29,056 nucleotides of DNA from Limivicinus sp963617275 (GCA_963617275.1 CAVENX010000025.1:1-29056); one strand, 5' to 3'; shown: positions 6,337 through 15,299, numbered from the stretch's first letter. Program-made: numbers and translations. Notes: generated from the sequence alone by a model not told the origin.

Positions 6337-6376
6337 AACGGGACTGAAAGCATACGAGCTTTCAGTCCCGTTTTTT
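6337..6376 (+). terminator. Attenuator terminator upstream of metN
   Basis: A perfect 15-bp stem, AACGGGACTGAAAGC (6337-6351) with GCTTTCAGTCCCGTT (6358-6372), loop ATACGA, followed by a T-run to 6376. It ends 18 nt before the metN start, so it must be bypassed for expression of the operon from this promoter. Confidence 0.93.
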
Positions 6377-6394
6377 ATTTGGGAGATGTGCAGG

Positions 6395-7387
6395 ATGATA
6401 GAAATTAAAAATCTTGGCAAGGTCTACAAAACGGCGGAAAAAGATATTGTTGCTCTCGATGATATAAACCTCACGATAAACGACGGCGAGATATTCGGTA
6501 TAATAGGGCTGAGCGGTGCGGGAAAAAGCACGTTGGTGCGCTGCATAAATCTTTTGGAAGTGCCCACGAGCGGGGAAGTGATAATCGACGGAAAGAGTCT
6601 TACAAAGCTTCCTCATAAGGAGCTTCTGAAACTGCGGCAGTCGATCGGCATGATATTTCAGGGCTTCAATCTGCTGGAGCAGAGAAACGTACTCAAAAAC
6701 GTCTGTTTTCCGCTTGAGATAGCCGGTGTCGATAAAAAAACGGCGGAGACAAGGGCGAGAGAACTTATAAAGATGGTTGGACTTGAAGAGCGCGAAAGCT
6801 CATATCCGTCACAGCTCTCCGGCGGGCAGAAGCAGCGCGTTGCGATAGCAAGGGCGCTTGCGACGAACCCCAAATATCTTTTGTGCGACGAGGCAACATC
6901 CGCACTCGACCCCAATACCACCCGCCAGATACTCGATCTGCTCAAGGAGATAAACGAAAAACTCGGCGTTACGATAATCGTTATCACCCATGAGATGAAG
7001 GTAATAGACAGAATATGCGACAGCGTTGCGGTTATCGACTCAAGCCATATCGCGGAAGTCGGGAAGGTTTCGGAGGTGTTCACGTCGCCCAAGTCCAAGA
7101 TCGCCCGTGACCTGATAATCCCGAAGGACAGCACCGCGATAGCTACGGAAGGCGGACGCAGAATACGCCTTACCTTTGACGGCAGCGAAAAAACGAACGA
7201 GCCGCTCATAGCCAGAATGGTCATGGAATGCGGCGCACCGGTGAACATACTGTTTGCAGACACAAGAATTTACGAAGGCGTGCTCCACGGCCACATGGTC
7301 ATAGAGCTTCCCAATGAGCCGCGTGAGGCGGACAAGATAATCACATGGCTGACACATTCCGACGTCAGCTGGAAGGAGGAGATATAA
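6395..7387 (+). CDS. metN: Methionine ABC transporter ATP-binding protein
   Basis: The ATPase subunit of the D/L-methionine importer MetNIQ, cytoplasmic face. Walker A is GLSGAGKST (about residues 38-46), the ABC signature LSGGQKQR at about 141, and Walker B YLLCDEATSALD at about 161-172. The C-terminal segment from about residue 250 matches the NIL regulatory domain found in MetN, where methionine binds and inhibits transport. Start ATG 6395 (MIEIKNLGKVY) has GGGAG 9 nt upstream and matches the family start. An in-frame ATG three codons earlier overlaps that site. At 330 aa it has usual length. It is first in metN-metI-metQ and sits behind the methionine leader attenuator. Confidence 0.97.
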   Translation: MIEIKNLGKVYKTAEKDIVALDDINLTINDGEIFGIIGLSGAGKSTLVRCINLLEVPTSGEVIIDGKSLTKLPHKELLKLRQSIGMIFQGFNLLEQRNVLKNVCFPLEIAGVDKKTAETRARELIKMVGLEERESSYPSQLSGGQKQRVAIARALATNPKYLLCDEATSALDPNTTRQILDLLKEINEKLGVTIIVITHEMKVIDRICDSVAVIDSSHIAEVGKVSEVFTSPKSKIARDLIIPKDSTAIATEGGRRIRLTFDGSEKTNEPLIARMVMECGAPVNILFADTRIYEGVLHGHMVIELPNEPREADKIITWLTHSDVSWKEEI

Positions 7388-7390
7388 GCG

Positions 7391-8071
7391 ATGTTATCCG
7401 AAATGTTTTATAAATTGTGGGACAATGGTCTTTTACAGCTGGGCATATGGGAAACCGTATATATGACATTTATCTCTTCACTTTTTGCTTATCTTATCGG
7501 CCTGCCGCTGGGCGTTGTGCTCAATGTCACCTCCCCAAACGGCATCCACCCCTTGCCGAAGCTCAATAAGCTTCTGGGCTTTGTCGTGAACTTCTTCCGC
7601 AGCATACCTTTCATAATACTCATGGTCGCAATGCTGCCGGTCGCAAAGTTCATTGTAGGCACGTCTCTTGGCAATAAGGCGGTCATTGTGATGCTGGTCA
7701 TCGCCGCCGCGCCGTATGTCGCAAGAATGGCGGAAAGCTCACTGAGCGAGGTCAGCTCCGGCGTCATCGAAGCAGCGCAGTCCATGGGTGCAACGAATTT
7801 CGAGATAATCACAAAGGTGCTTATCCCCGAAGCAAAGCCCTCCCTTATCAACGGCGCGGCTATCAGTATTGTCACAATCCTCGGCTACTCCGCCATGGCG
7901 GCTACTATCGGCGGCACTGGCCTCGGGCAGATAGCCATAATTTACGGTCACCAACGCTCCAACAGCGATATCACGTGGATATGTGTATTCCTCACCGTGA
8001 TCATCGTGCAGATAATTCAGGAGCTTGGCAGATATATAGCAGTAAAAACCGACAAACGCATCAGAAATTAA
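7391..8071 (+). CDS. metI: Methionine ABC transporter permease
   Basis: The membrane subunit of MetNIQ, 226 residues with about five hydrophobic segments, the usual size for MetI. The cytoplasmic EAA coupling loop is seen at residues 127-140 (EAAQSMGATNFEII), which contacts the ATPase. FFRSIPFIILM and GYSAMAATIGGTGLG are typical of the family. The start follows metN by 3 nt, with GGAGGAGA in the end of metN as ribosome binding site. Its stop overlaps an ATG that is too close to the next ribosome binding site to be the metQ start. Confidence 0.97.
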   Translation: MLSEMFYKLWDNGLLQLGIWETVYMTFISSLFAYLIGLPLGVVLNVTSPNGIHPLPKLNKLLGFVVNFFRSIPFIILMVAMLPVAKFIVGTSLGNKAVIVMLVIAAAPYVARMAESSLSEVSSGVIEAAQSMGATNFEIITKVLIPEAKPSLINGAAISIVTILGYSAMAATIGGTGLGQIAIIYGHQRSNSDITWICVFLTVIIVQIIQELGRYIAVKTDKRIRN

Positions 8072-8091
8072 TGAAAAAGGAGAAACCAAAA

Positions 8092-8904
8092 ATGAAAAAA
8101 ATAGTATCTATTGTACTCGTACTTGCCCTCGTTGCCGCTTTCTGCGCGGGCTGCTCCTCCGACAAGAAGACCATCAAAGTCGGCGCAAGCTCCACTCCTC
8201 ATGCCGAAATTCTTGAGTCCGTAAAGGATGCCCTTGCAAAAGACGGCTGGAAGCTTGAAGTTGTCGTATACGACGATTATGTCCTGCCCAATCTCGCACT
8301 CTCTCAGGGTGAGCTTGACGCAAACTATTTCCAGCACACCCCCTACCTCAACAGCTACAATGAATCCAACGGTACGGATCTTGTCGCCGTGGCTTCCATT
8401 CACTACGAGCCGTTCGGCCTCTACGGCAACGGCGTTGACAGCGTAAAAGATGTTGCCGAGGGCGCTACCATTCTCATTCCTGCCGATGACTCCAACGAGA
8501 CCCGCGCCCTGCTCCTCCTCCAGCAGGAAGGCCTGATCACTCTCCCTGCCGATGCAAGCGCGGCTGAGGGCGTAAACCACCTCGACATCGTTGACGACGG
8601 CGGCTACAACATCGTTCCCGTACAGGCAGACTCTGTCCCTGCACAGCTTGAAAATTCCGACAAAGGCACTCTCGCCGTGATCAACGGCAACTATGCTCTT
8701 CAGGCCGGGCTGAAAGTTGAGGATGCTCTTGCAATCGAGGACGCTTCCGGCGACGCCGCGCAGACCTATGCAAACATTGTTGCCGTTGCCGCAGGCAATG
8801 AGAACAGCGAAAAGACTCTTGCTCTCGTAAAGGCTCTCCAGAGCGACGCGGTCAAGCAGTTCATCGAGGATACCTACAACGGCGCTGTTGTCGCTATCTT
8901 CTGA
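8092..8904 (+). CDS. metQ: Methionine-binding lipoprotein
   Basis: A 270-residue lipoprotein of the NlpA/MetQ family that captures methionine outside the membrane for MetNI. The N-terminus is MKKIVSIVLVLALVAA followed by lipobox FCAGC with the lipidated Cys21. The mature part begins with the typical TIKVGASSTPHAEI, and ANYFQHTPYLNSYN is a family hallmark. Start ATG 8092 was chosen because AAAGGAG lies about 10 nt upstream; an in-frame ATG at 8071 precedes that site. Last gene of the operon, closed by a strong terminator. Confidence 0.97.
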   Translation: MKKIVSIVLVLALVAAFCAGCSSDKKTIKVGASSTPHAEILESVKDALAKDGWKLEVVVYDDYVLPNLALSQGELDANYFQHTPYLNSYNESNGTDLVAVASIHYEPFGLYGNGVDSVKDVAEGATILIPADDSNETRALLLLQQEGLITLPADASAAEGVNHLDIVDDGGYNIVPVQADSVPAQLENSDKGTLAVINGNYALQAGLKVEDALAIEDASGDAAQTYANIVAVAAGNENSEKTLALVKALQSDAVKQFIEDTYNGAVVAIF

Positions 8905-8927
8905 TAAATCAATAAAACAAATGCCGG

Positions 8928-8965
8928 AACGGCTGTCTCAAAGTTATTTTGAGACAGCCGTTTTT
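8928..8965 (+). terminator. Terminator of metNIQ
   Basis: AACGGCTGTCTCAAA (8928-8942) pairs perfectly with TTTGAGACAGCCGTT (8948-8962), with a 5-nt loop and a T5 tract. It abuts the stop codon of the convergent radical SAM gene, so it separates the two converging transcripts. Confidence 0.92.
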
Positions 8966-9987
8966 CAGCGCTTGCCGCTCTGCGGCAGTATTATTATTTC
9001 ATCCGCTTCGACGGCGGCAGGTTTTACTTTCAGCTCTTTAAGCGAAAACTTTCCGGTCAGATATTCTATGTTGCACCGGTGTTGACCGGTCATCTGCGAT
9101 ATCCTGCTTTTGTTCACGCCAAGCGAGACGCTGCTGCCCGGATCGGTTCCGGCAAGCAGCTTTTCTGCCTTTTCGCGCATTATCCTGCTTTTGACAAGCT
9201 CACCGAGCGCCGGATGGTAAGCCCCGCCGACGGCCGCGCCGCCGGACAGCTCATCCGTCGGATTAAGGCCGAGCCGTATCACCGGGATGCCTGCCTTTTC
9301 AAACATCGGCAGAAGCCTTGCGCAAACCCTCACCGCGTCCTCAACCGTATGTTCGGCGTAGCGCCCTGCCTCCCACAGATCGCAAAGCGCAGTGTCGCGG
9401 ACAATGACCGTGGGATATATGCGCACGCCGTCCGGTTCAAGCGCAATAATGCGCCGTGCGGTCTCCGCGCTGCTTTCATCATCTGCGCCGGGAAGCCCCG
9501 TCATCATCTGGAGAATGAGCCGGAAGCCCGCTGCTTTTATCTGCCGGGAGGCGCTTTCAACGTCCTTTGCGGTGTGGCCGCGCCCGGCAAGCAGCAGCAC
9601 ACGCTCATCCATCGACTGCGCGCCTATTTCTATTGTTTCAACCCCGTAACGCCTGAGACGGGCGAGAATTTCCGCGTCAATGGCGTCGGGACGGGTGGAA
9701 AGACGTATGGAATCTATCTCTCCGCCAAGCAGATGCGAATAGGCGGCGGATAAAAGCGACTCCTGCTCCGCCGTCGGGATCGCCGTGAAGCTCCCGCCGT
9801 AAAACGCCAATTGCCGCTTTGCCCCCGTGCGGGGCAAGGCGGCCGCGTTTTTTATTGCGTTTTCAACATCCTCCGCAGTCGCGGGTACGGTGCTGCCGGA
9901 GATCCTGCGCTGGTTGCAGAATACGCAGTCGTTCGGGCAGCCGAGATGCGGCACGAACACCGGAATGATGCTCTCTTTGGCGCTCAT
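8965..9987 (-). CDS. Elp3-like radical SAM protein
   Basis: A 340-residue radical SAM enzyme. The cluster motif is CPNDCVFC (Cys17, 21, 24: C-X3-C-X2-C), followed by AFYGGSFTA, which binds the SAM amino group in this superfamily. IRLSTRPDAID and ETIEIGAQSMDERVL match the Elp3-like subgroup. It has only the radical SAM core and a short C-terminal extension, with no acetyltransferase domain as in Elp3 proper. It overlaps rnc by 4 bp (ATGA), so is co-translated with it. In clostridia this protein is often next to rnc. A role in RNA modification is a guess from family and context. Confidence 0.85.
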   Translation of the reverse strand: MSAKESIIPVFVPHLGCPNDCVFCNQRRISGSTVPATAEDVENAIKNAAALPRTGAKRQLAFYGGSFTAIPTAEQESLLSAAYSHLLGGEIDSIRLSTRPDAIDAEILARLRRYGVETIEIGAQSMDERVLLLAGRGHTAKDVESASRQIKAAGFRLILQMMTGLPGADDESSAETARRIIALEPDGVRIYPTVIVRDTALCDLWEAGRYAEHTVEDAVRVCARLLPMFEKAGIPVIRLGLNPTDELSGGAAVGGAYHPALGELVKSRIMREKAEKLLAGTDPGSSVSLGVNKSRISQMTGQHRCNIEYLTGKFSLKELKVKPAAVEADEIIILPQSGKR

Positions 9988-10658
9988 GCGTCCAGTCCCT
10001 CCAGCGCTTTCTGTGCGGCGAGCTGTTCCGCTTCCTTTTTCGTCCTGCCTGTGCCTTCACCGGCGACGGCACCGTTTATCTTTACGCAGAATGTAAAGCG
10101 CTTGTCGTGGTCGGGGCCGCTTTCGCCGATAAGCTCATACTCGATATGGCTTTCGCTGTCGCGCTGTACAAGCTCCTGGAGGGCGGTTTTGTAGTCAGCG
10201 GAACGGTGTTGATCGGTTATCTCCGCGTCCCTGAGGATCTTGTCCATAATGAACCTTTTCGCTTCGTCCATACCGGCGTCAAGATAGATCGCGGCGATTA
10301 TCGCTTCCACCATGTCGGCGAGGATGGAGGCGCGTTCTCTTCCGCCGCTGCGCTCTTCACCCTTGCCGAGACGCATATATCTGCCTATCCCGATAGAGAG
10401 CGCCACCTTGTGCAGGCTGACTTCGCACACAAGCTCCGCCCGGAGTCTCGTCATGCGTCCTTCGGGAAGCTTCGGCTTATGCCGATAGAGAAATTCCGCC
10501 GTCACAACGCCCAGAATGGAGTCGCCCAGAAACTCAAGACGCTCGTAGCACTCGACGGAATCATGCCGCTCGTTGGTGTAGGAGCTGTGGGTCAGCGCGG
10601 TGGTGAGAAGCTCCCTGTTTTTAAAGCCGTATCCGATTTTCTCTTCAAGCTTGTCCAT
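9984..10658 (-). CDS. rnc: Ribonuclease III
   Basis: Cleaves double-stranded RNA in rRNA precursors and other structured RNAs; cytoplasmic. The signature ERLEFLGDSIL is at residues 39-49. The metal-binding set Glu42, Asp46, Asp115 and Glu118 is complete. The C-terminal double-stranded-RNA-binding domain (from about residue 150) ends with the usual GTGRTKKEAEQLAAQKAL helix. At 224 aa it is normal. It follows plsX by 9 nt. An acpP gene, often found between plsX and rnc, is missing here. Confidence 0.97.
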   Translation of the reverse strand: MDKLEEKIGYGFKNRELLTTALTHSSYTNERHDSVECYERLEFLGDSILGVVTAEFLYRHKPKLPEGRMTRLRAELVCEVSLHKVALSIGIGRYMRLGKGEERSGGRERASILADMVEAIIAAIYLDAGMDEAKRFIMDKILRDAEITDQHRSADYKTALQELVQRDSESHIEYELIGESGPDHDKRFTFCVKINGAVAGEGTGRTKKEAEQLAAQKALEGLDA

Positions 10659-10667
10659 TTTTCCGCC

Positions 10668-11678
10668 TTACTCTGTTTTAAGCTTCATATACTCAATGTT
10701 TTCGTTTATATCTGCGATAATATCCGCGTCAACAAAGTTCACCGCCTGTCTTATCGCGGCAAAGATGCAGCGGTCGTTTGAGGAGCCGTGTGCCTTGATA
10801 ACGGGTTTTGAAATGCCGACAAGCGCCGTACCGCCGACCTCGTTCACGTCCATTGACTTTTTCATCTGCGCAAGGTCGCTTTTGAGAACTGCGGCGGCAA
10901 GCTTGTTGACGGTGCTCTTGTAGAAAACGCCCTTGAGCGCGCCCATGATATACTTGATAACGCCCTCGGTGGTTTTCAGAAGAATGTTGCCGGTGAAGCC
11001 GTCGGTAACAACGACATCGGCCTTGCCGGAAAAGACGTCCGTTCCTTCAATGTTGCCGATGAAGTTTATGCGCCCTTCCTTTGCGGCGGCGTCGAGCAGT
11101 GCATACGCCTGATGCTGAAGCTCCCCGCCTTTTTCCGCTTCCGCCCCGTTATTGAGCAGACCTATCCTCGGGTTTTCACAGCCCATGAGCTTTTTTGCGT
11201 AAAAAGCGCCCATAAACGCGAATTGCAGCAGGTATTCGGCGGTGCACTCAACATTTGCACCGCAGTCGATGAGCATGACCCCGTGCTCACCGGCGGGAAG
11301 AACGGGCGCCATTGCCGCACGACGGATGCCCTTTATACGCTTGACGGTGAGTGTTGCGCCGGTGAGCAGAGCGCCGGTGCTGCCTGCGGAGACGACCGCG
11401 TCGCCCTTTCCTTCACTGAGCATTTTCAGCGCGACCGTCATGGAAGAATCCTTCTTCCTGCGTGTGGCTGTGCTGGGGTCGTCGTTCATCGTGATAATTT
11501 CCGTGGCGTTTACGATCTCAATGCCGTCGCAGCCCTCGCTTTTAAGACATTCTCTGATCTGTTCCTCAATACCGACGAGGATAATATCCACACCCAGCTC
11601 ACGCTTTGCGCACACTGCGCCTTTGACCGTTGACTGGGGTGCGTTATCGCCGCCCATCGCGTCCAATATTATTTTCAT
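10668..11678 (-). CDS. plsX: Phosphate acyltransferase PlsX
   Basis: Converts acyl-ACP and phosphate to acyl-phosphate for phosphatidic acid synthesis; peripheral membrane enzyme. The 336-residue protein starts with the family hallmark MKIILDAMGGDNAP and holds GNIEGTDVFSG and VVTDGFTGNILLK, also typical. Start overlaps the end of trmFO by 4 bp (ATGA). It lies in an operon with tRNA and RNA enzymes; no other fatty-acid gene is adjacent. Confidence 0.96.
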   Translation of the reverse strand: MKIILDAMGGDNAPQSTVKGAVCAKRELGVDIILVGIEEQIRECLKSEGCDGIEIVNATEIITMNDDPSTATRRKKDSSMTVALKMLSEGKGDAVVSAGSTGALLTGATLTVKRIKGIRRAAMAPVLPAGEHGVMLIDCGANVECTAEYLLQFAFMGAFYAKKLMGCENPRIGLLNNGAEAEKGGELQHQAYALLDAAAKEGRINFIGNIEGTDVFSGKADVVVTDGFTGNILLKTTEGVIKYIMGALKGVFYKSTVNKLAAAVLKSDLAQMKKSMDVNEVGGTALVGISKPVIKAHGSSNDRCIFAAIRQAVNFVDADIIADINENIEYMKLKTE

Positions 11679-12988
11679 ACCCTGAAAACCTCACCTGTCA
11701 TAAGCTTATCTATTATCTCAAGAGAACGCTTTGAAATCTCCGCGTTCTTATTGCGCTTACCCTTGACACGGCAGCCGAGCGGGGAAATAATGCCGAAGTT
11801 TATGTTCATCGGCTGGAACTCCCCGACGCTGCCGCCGGAGATGTAAAGACCGAGCGCACCAATTGCCGTCTCCTGTGGGAAATCCACCGGCGGCAGAGAG
11901 AGAAGCCGCGCCGCCGTTTCGATGCCGACGAGCATACCGGATGCTGCGGACTCAACATAGCCCTCGACGCCCGTTATCTGTCCGGCAAAGCTTATGCGCT
12001 CATCCGAACGGAGGCGGTAGTATCTGTCCAGAAGCTTGGGACTGTTGAGGAATGTGTTTCGGTGCATAACGCCGTAGCGCACAAATTCCGCATTTTTAAG
12101 AGCCGGGATCATTGAAAAAACACGCTTCTGTTCACCCCATGTGAGATGCGTCTGGAAGCCGACGATGTTGTAAAGAGTACCGTCGGCGTTGTCCTTGCGA
12201 AGCTGAACAACGGCGTAGTTTTCAACGCCCGTGCGCGGGTCGATAAGCCCGACCGGCTTCATGGGCCCGTAACGCAGTGTCTCAACGCCGCGCCGCGCCA
12301 TGACCTCGACGGGCATACAGCCTTCGAACACGCCGGAATCGTCAAAGCCGTGAACCGCCGCTTCTTTCGCGGTAGTAAGCTCCTGCCAGAAGGCAAGGTA
12401 TTCGTCCTTATCCATCGGGCAGTTCACATAGTCCGCAGTGCCCTTGCCGTAACGGGAGGCAAAGAACGCGCTGTCCATATCCACGCTCTCAAGCGTGACG
12501 ATGGGCGCGACCGCATCGTAAAAATGCAGATCGCTGTCGGGGCAGAGCTTCATTATCACATCGGCGATAGCGTCTGAGGAGAGCGGACCCGTCGCAACGA
12601 CCACCTCGCCCTCGGGGATCTCCGCCGCTTCCGCACGGATTATTTCAACATTGGGGTGTGCTTCCAGCACCCTTGTTATATATTCGGAAAAGCCCGTGCG
12701 GTCTACCGCCAGCGCCCCGCCTGCGGCGACGGCGTTTTTGTCAGCGCTTTCCATGATGAGCGAACCCATTTTGCGCATCTCTGCCTTGAGAAGACCCACG
12801 GCATTTGTAAGCTCGTCGCTCCTCAGGGAGTTGGAGCATACAAGCTCCGCAAACTCGTCCGTCACATGCACGGGGGAGCTTTTCAACGGGCGCATCTCCA
12901 CAAGCCTTACATGTATTCCTCTCTTGGCGAGCTGCCACGCACATTCGCTTCCGGCAAGTCCCGCGCCGAGAACTGTTACTGTATTCAT
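11675..12988 (-). CDS. trmFO: Methylenetetrahydrofolate-tRNA-(uracil-5-)-methyltransferase
   Basis: A folate/FAD-dependent enzyme making 5-methyluridine at position 54 of tRNA in many Firmicutes. The FAD-binding N-terminus is VTVLGAGLAGSECAWQLA. The catalytic cysteines are visible: Cys51 in ELVCSNSLRSDEL and Cys224 in FEGCMPVEVMARRG. MNINFGIISPL near the end is conserved. At 437 aa it has usual length. The Shine-Dalgarno sequence is weak. It follows topA by 27 nt, in the common dprA-topA-trmFO order. Confidence 0.97.
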   Translation of the reverse strand: MNTVTVLGAGLAGSECAWQLAKRGIHVRLVEMRPLKSSPVHVTDEFAELVCSNSLRSDELTNAVGLLKAEMRKMGSLIMESADKNAVAAGGALAVDRTGFSEYITRVLEAHPNVEIIRAEAAEIPEGEVVVATGPLSSDAIADVIMKLCPDSDLHFYDAVAPIVTLESVDMDSAFFASRYGKGTADYVNCPMDKDEYLAFWQELTTAKEAAVHGFDDSGVFEGCMPVEVMARRGVETLRYGPMKPVGLIDPRTGVENYAVVQLRKDNADGTLYNIVGFQTHLTWGEQKRVFSMIPALKNAEFVRYGVMHRNTFLNSPKLLDRYYRLRSDERISFAGQITGVEGYVESAASGMLVGIETAARLLSLPPVDFPQETAIGALGLYISGGSVGEFQPMNINFGIISPLGCRVKGKRNKNAEISKRSLEIIDKLMTGEVFRV

Positions 12989-13015
12989 ATATCTGTCTCG
13001 TTTCCGGCCGCTCCG

Positions 13016-15289
13016 TTATTCCGCCGCGTCCTTTTCACCGCTCTTTTCCGCGGCGGTTTTCTTTGCGGCGGGCTTTTTTGCCGCCGTTTTTTTCTTTGCG
13101 GCCTCTTTTTCTTCCTCTGCTGCTTTCTTTGCGGCCGCCTTTGCTGCTTTCTTTTCCTCTGCCGCCGCTTTTTCCTCGGGGGTCTTCTTCTTATACGTGC
13201 GCTTGTCCTCGGGGACGAAGTTCGGACACTCCTCGTTTATGCAGAACGATTTGAGAGGCCCTCTTCCGCTGTGTTTGAAGAGCGTTTTTCCGCAGGCGGG
13301 GCAGAAATCCTTCGTGGGCACGTCCCACGTGATAAAGCCGCAGTCGGTTCCACGCTCACAGGCGTAGAACACATAGCCTTTTTTTGATGTTCGCTTGAGG
13401 ATCTTCCCGCCGCACTTGGGGCATTTGCCGGGCATTTCGACGACAATGGGCTTTGTAAAGGTACATTCCGGAAAGCCGGGGCAGGCAAGAAAATAGCCGA
13501 ATTTACCTTTTTTTACTACCATCTGCTTACCGCAGACATCGCAGTATTCATCGCTGAGAACATCCGGGACTTTTATCTTCACGCCGTCAAGATCGCTCTC
13601 GGCCTTCTTCATTTCGGCGTCAAAATCCTTGTAGAAATCTTTGAGGACACTTTTCCATTCGGCCTTGCCGCCCTCTATCTCATCGAGCCGTTCTTCCATC
13701 TGATTTGTGAATTGGACGTCAACGATATCGGGAAAATGATCCTTCATAAGCTGTGTGACGACCTCGCCGAGTGGGGTGGGGCGGAGATATTTGCCCTCTT
13801 TTATAACATAGTCGCGTGAAGTAATGGCCGTTATGGTAGGCGCGTATGTCGAGGGGCGGCCTATGCCTTTTTCCTCCAACGCACGGATGAGCGTTGCTTC
13901 GGTGTAGCGGGCGGGCGGCTGAGTAAATTGCTGATCGGGCAGCAGCTTTTCAAGCGTGAGTGCCTGCCCTTCCGTCAGAGAGGGGAGCGGATTTGCAAGC
14001 TCAGCGCTTTCCTCCTCCTTTGATTCCTCATACACGGCGGTAAAGCCGGGGAATTTTAGCTCGGAATAGTTGGCGCGGAATACATAGTCCGCCGATACGC
14101 AGTCAACGGATACGTTGTCATACACCGCATTTGCCATCTGGCATGCGGTGAAGCGCCCCCAGATAAGGCGGTACAGCCTGTACTGCTCTTGAGTGAGATC
14201 CTTGCGCACAACGTCGGGTGAGAGAAAAACATCGGTGGGACGTATGGCCTCGTGAGCATCCTGTGCACCGTGCTTCGTTTTGAAGGTTCTCGGTTTTCCG
14301 GGGTAGTATTTTTCGCCGTAACGTCCGACTATATAATTTTTCGCTGCTTCAAGAGCCACGTCGGAAAGGCGCAGAGAGTCCGTTCTCATGTACGTGATAA
14401 GACCTACGCTGCCGTGACCGCTTATCTCAACGCCCTCATAGAGCTGCTGCGCGATCGACATTGTGCGTCTCGGGGTCATGCCGAGGCGGCGCGATGCCTC
14501 CTGCTGCAAGGTGGAGGTTATGAACGGGGGCGCAGGGGAACGCTGCTTTTCACCGCGCTTGACGGTTTTGACGGTAAACGGGGAGACCGACACGGCGTTT
14601 ATGACCGTATCAACGTCCTCGCGGCTTTTAAGTTCTGCCTTTTTGTCGCCTTTGCCGTGAAAGCGGGCGGTAAAGCCGCCCTCGCCGCAGCGGAGCATTG
14701 CATCAAGGTTCCAGTATTCCTCGCTGACAAAGTTCTTTATCTCATCCTCTTTATCAACAACCATTCTTGTTGCAACGGACTGTACGCGTCCCGCAGAAAG
14801 ACCTGTTTTGATCTTGCGCCAGAGCAGGGGAGAAAGCTCATAGCCGACGAGCCTGTCGAGAATACGCCTTGCCTGCTGCGCATCTACGAGGTTCTGGTCA
14901 ATGTCGCGGGGATTCTGTATACTTTCGGTGACTACCTTTTTCGTAATTTCGTTGAACGTGACGCGGCGCGCCTTTTCGTCGTCAAGGCCCAGCAGCTCCT
15001 TGAGATGCCATGAAATGGCCTCGCCTTCGCGGTCAGGGTCCGTTGCGAGATAGACGGTGGGCGCTTTTTTCGATTCCTTTTTCAGCTCCGCGATAAGCTC
15101 TTTTTTATCTCTGACCGGGATATACTGCGGCTCAAAATCATGCTCTATGTCCACGCCCATTTTGCTCTTGGGCAGATCTCTCAGGTGTCCCATAGACGCG
15201 GTAACTTTGTATCCGCTTCCCAGATATTTTTCAATCGTTTTTGCTTTTGCAGGGGACTCAACGATCACAAGGTCCTTTGCTTTTGCCAT
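13016..15289 (-). CDS. topA: DNA topoisomerase I
   Basis: Type IA topoisomerase that relaxes negative supercoils. The TOPRIM domain has Glu11 (VIVESPAKAKT) and TDPDREGE at 83-90. The active-site tyrosine is Tyr300 in GLITYMRTDS. Three C4 zinc ribbons follow at roughly 590-690 (CDVC...C, CPKC...C, CPAC...C). The last 57 or so residues are an unusual Lys/Ala/Glu-rich tail (KKAAKAAAKKAAEEEKEA), likely disordered or helical and DNA-binding. The start has GAGG within the stop region of dprA, 10 nt away. Confidence 0.98.
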   Translation of the reverse strand: MAKAKDLVIVESPAKAKTIEKYLGSGYKVTASMGHLRDLPKSKMGVDIEHDFEPQYIPVRDKKELIAELKKESKKAPTVYLATDPDREGEAISWHLKELLGLDDEKARRVTFNEITKKVVTESIQNPRDIDQNLVDAQQARRILDRLVGYELSPLLWRKIKTGLSAGRVQSVATRMVVDKEDEIKNFVSEEYWNLDAMLRCGEGGFTARFHGKGDKKAELKSREDVDTVINAVSVSPFTVKTVKRGEKQRSPAPPFITSTLQQEASRRLGMTPRRTMSIAQQLYEGVEISGHGSVGLITYMRTDSLRLSDVALEAAKNYIVGRYGEKYYPGKPRTFKTKHGAQDAHEAIRPTDVFLSPDVVRKDLTQEQYRLYRLIWGRFTACQMANAVYDNVSVDCVSADYVFRANYSELKFPGFTAVYEESKEEESAELANPLPSLTEGQALTLEKLLPDQQFTQPPARYTEATLIRALEEKGIGRPSTYAPTITAITSRDYVIKEGKYLRPTPLGEVVTQLMKDHFPDIVDVQFTNQMEERLDEIEGGKAEWKSVLKDFYKDFDAEMKKAESDLDGVKIKVPDVLSDEYCDVCGKQMVVKKGKFGYFLACPGFPECTFTKPIVVEMPGKCPKCGGKILKRTSKKGYVFYACERGTDCGFITWDVPTKDFCPACGKTLFKHSGRGPLKSFCINEECPNFVPEDKRTYKKKTPEEKAAAEEKKAAKAAAKKAAEEEKEAAKKKTAAKKPAAKKTAAEKSGEKDAAE

Positions 15290-15299
15290 TGGGTGATCC

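Larger units (their letters stand above)
6188..6376 (+). promoter_or_regulatory. Predicted ribosome-mediated methionine attenuator
   Basis: Four RNA segments fit the trp/his attenuator scheme. Segment 1, in the Met codons (6247-6268), can pair with segment 2 (6297-6316): GGGT/ACCC, ATGA/TCAT, GCG/TGC and GAGC/GCTC with small bulges. Segment 2 (6297-6318) can instead pair with segment 3 (6338-6359): GCTCG/CGAGC, TGCT/AGCA, TCA/TGA and CCCGT/ACGGG with small internal loops. Segment 3 otherwise pairs with segment 4 to form the terminator. A ribosome stalled even at the last Met codon (6281-6283) should leave segment 2 free; a ribosome at the stop codon (6311-6313), inside segment 2, would mask it. 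Prediction: readthrough when methionyl-tRNA is scarce. Confidence 0.78.

Noticed and set aside
6188..6394. SAM riboswitch (S-box) or Met T-box upstream of metN
   Set aside because: I see no T-box sequence like AGGGTGGNACCGCG, no long stem I, and no four-way S-box core; the leader is largely occupied by a translated ORF. A covariance-model search would settle it.
12651..13387. Plus-strand frames rich in Phe/Leu/Cys opposite the topA tail
   Set aside because: They arise from the complement of the Lys/Ala-rich codons of the topoisomerase tail.
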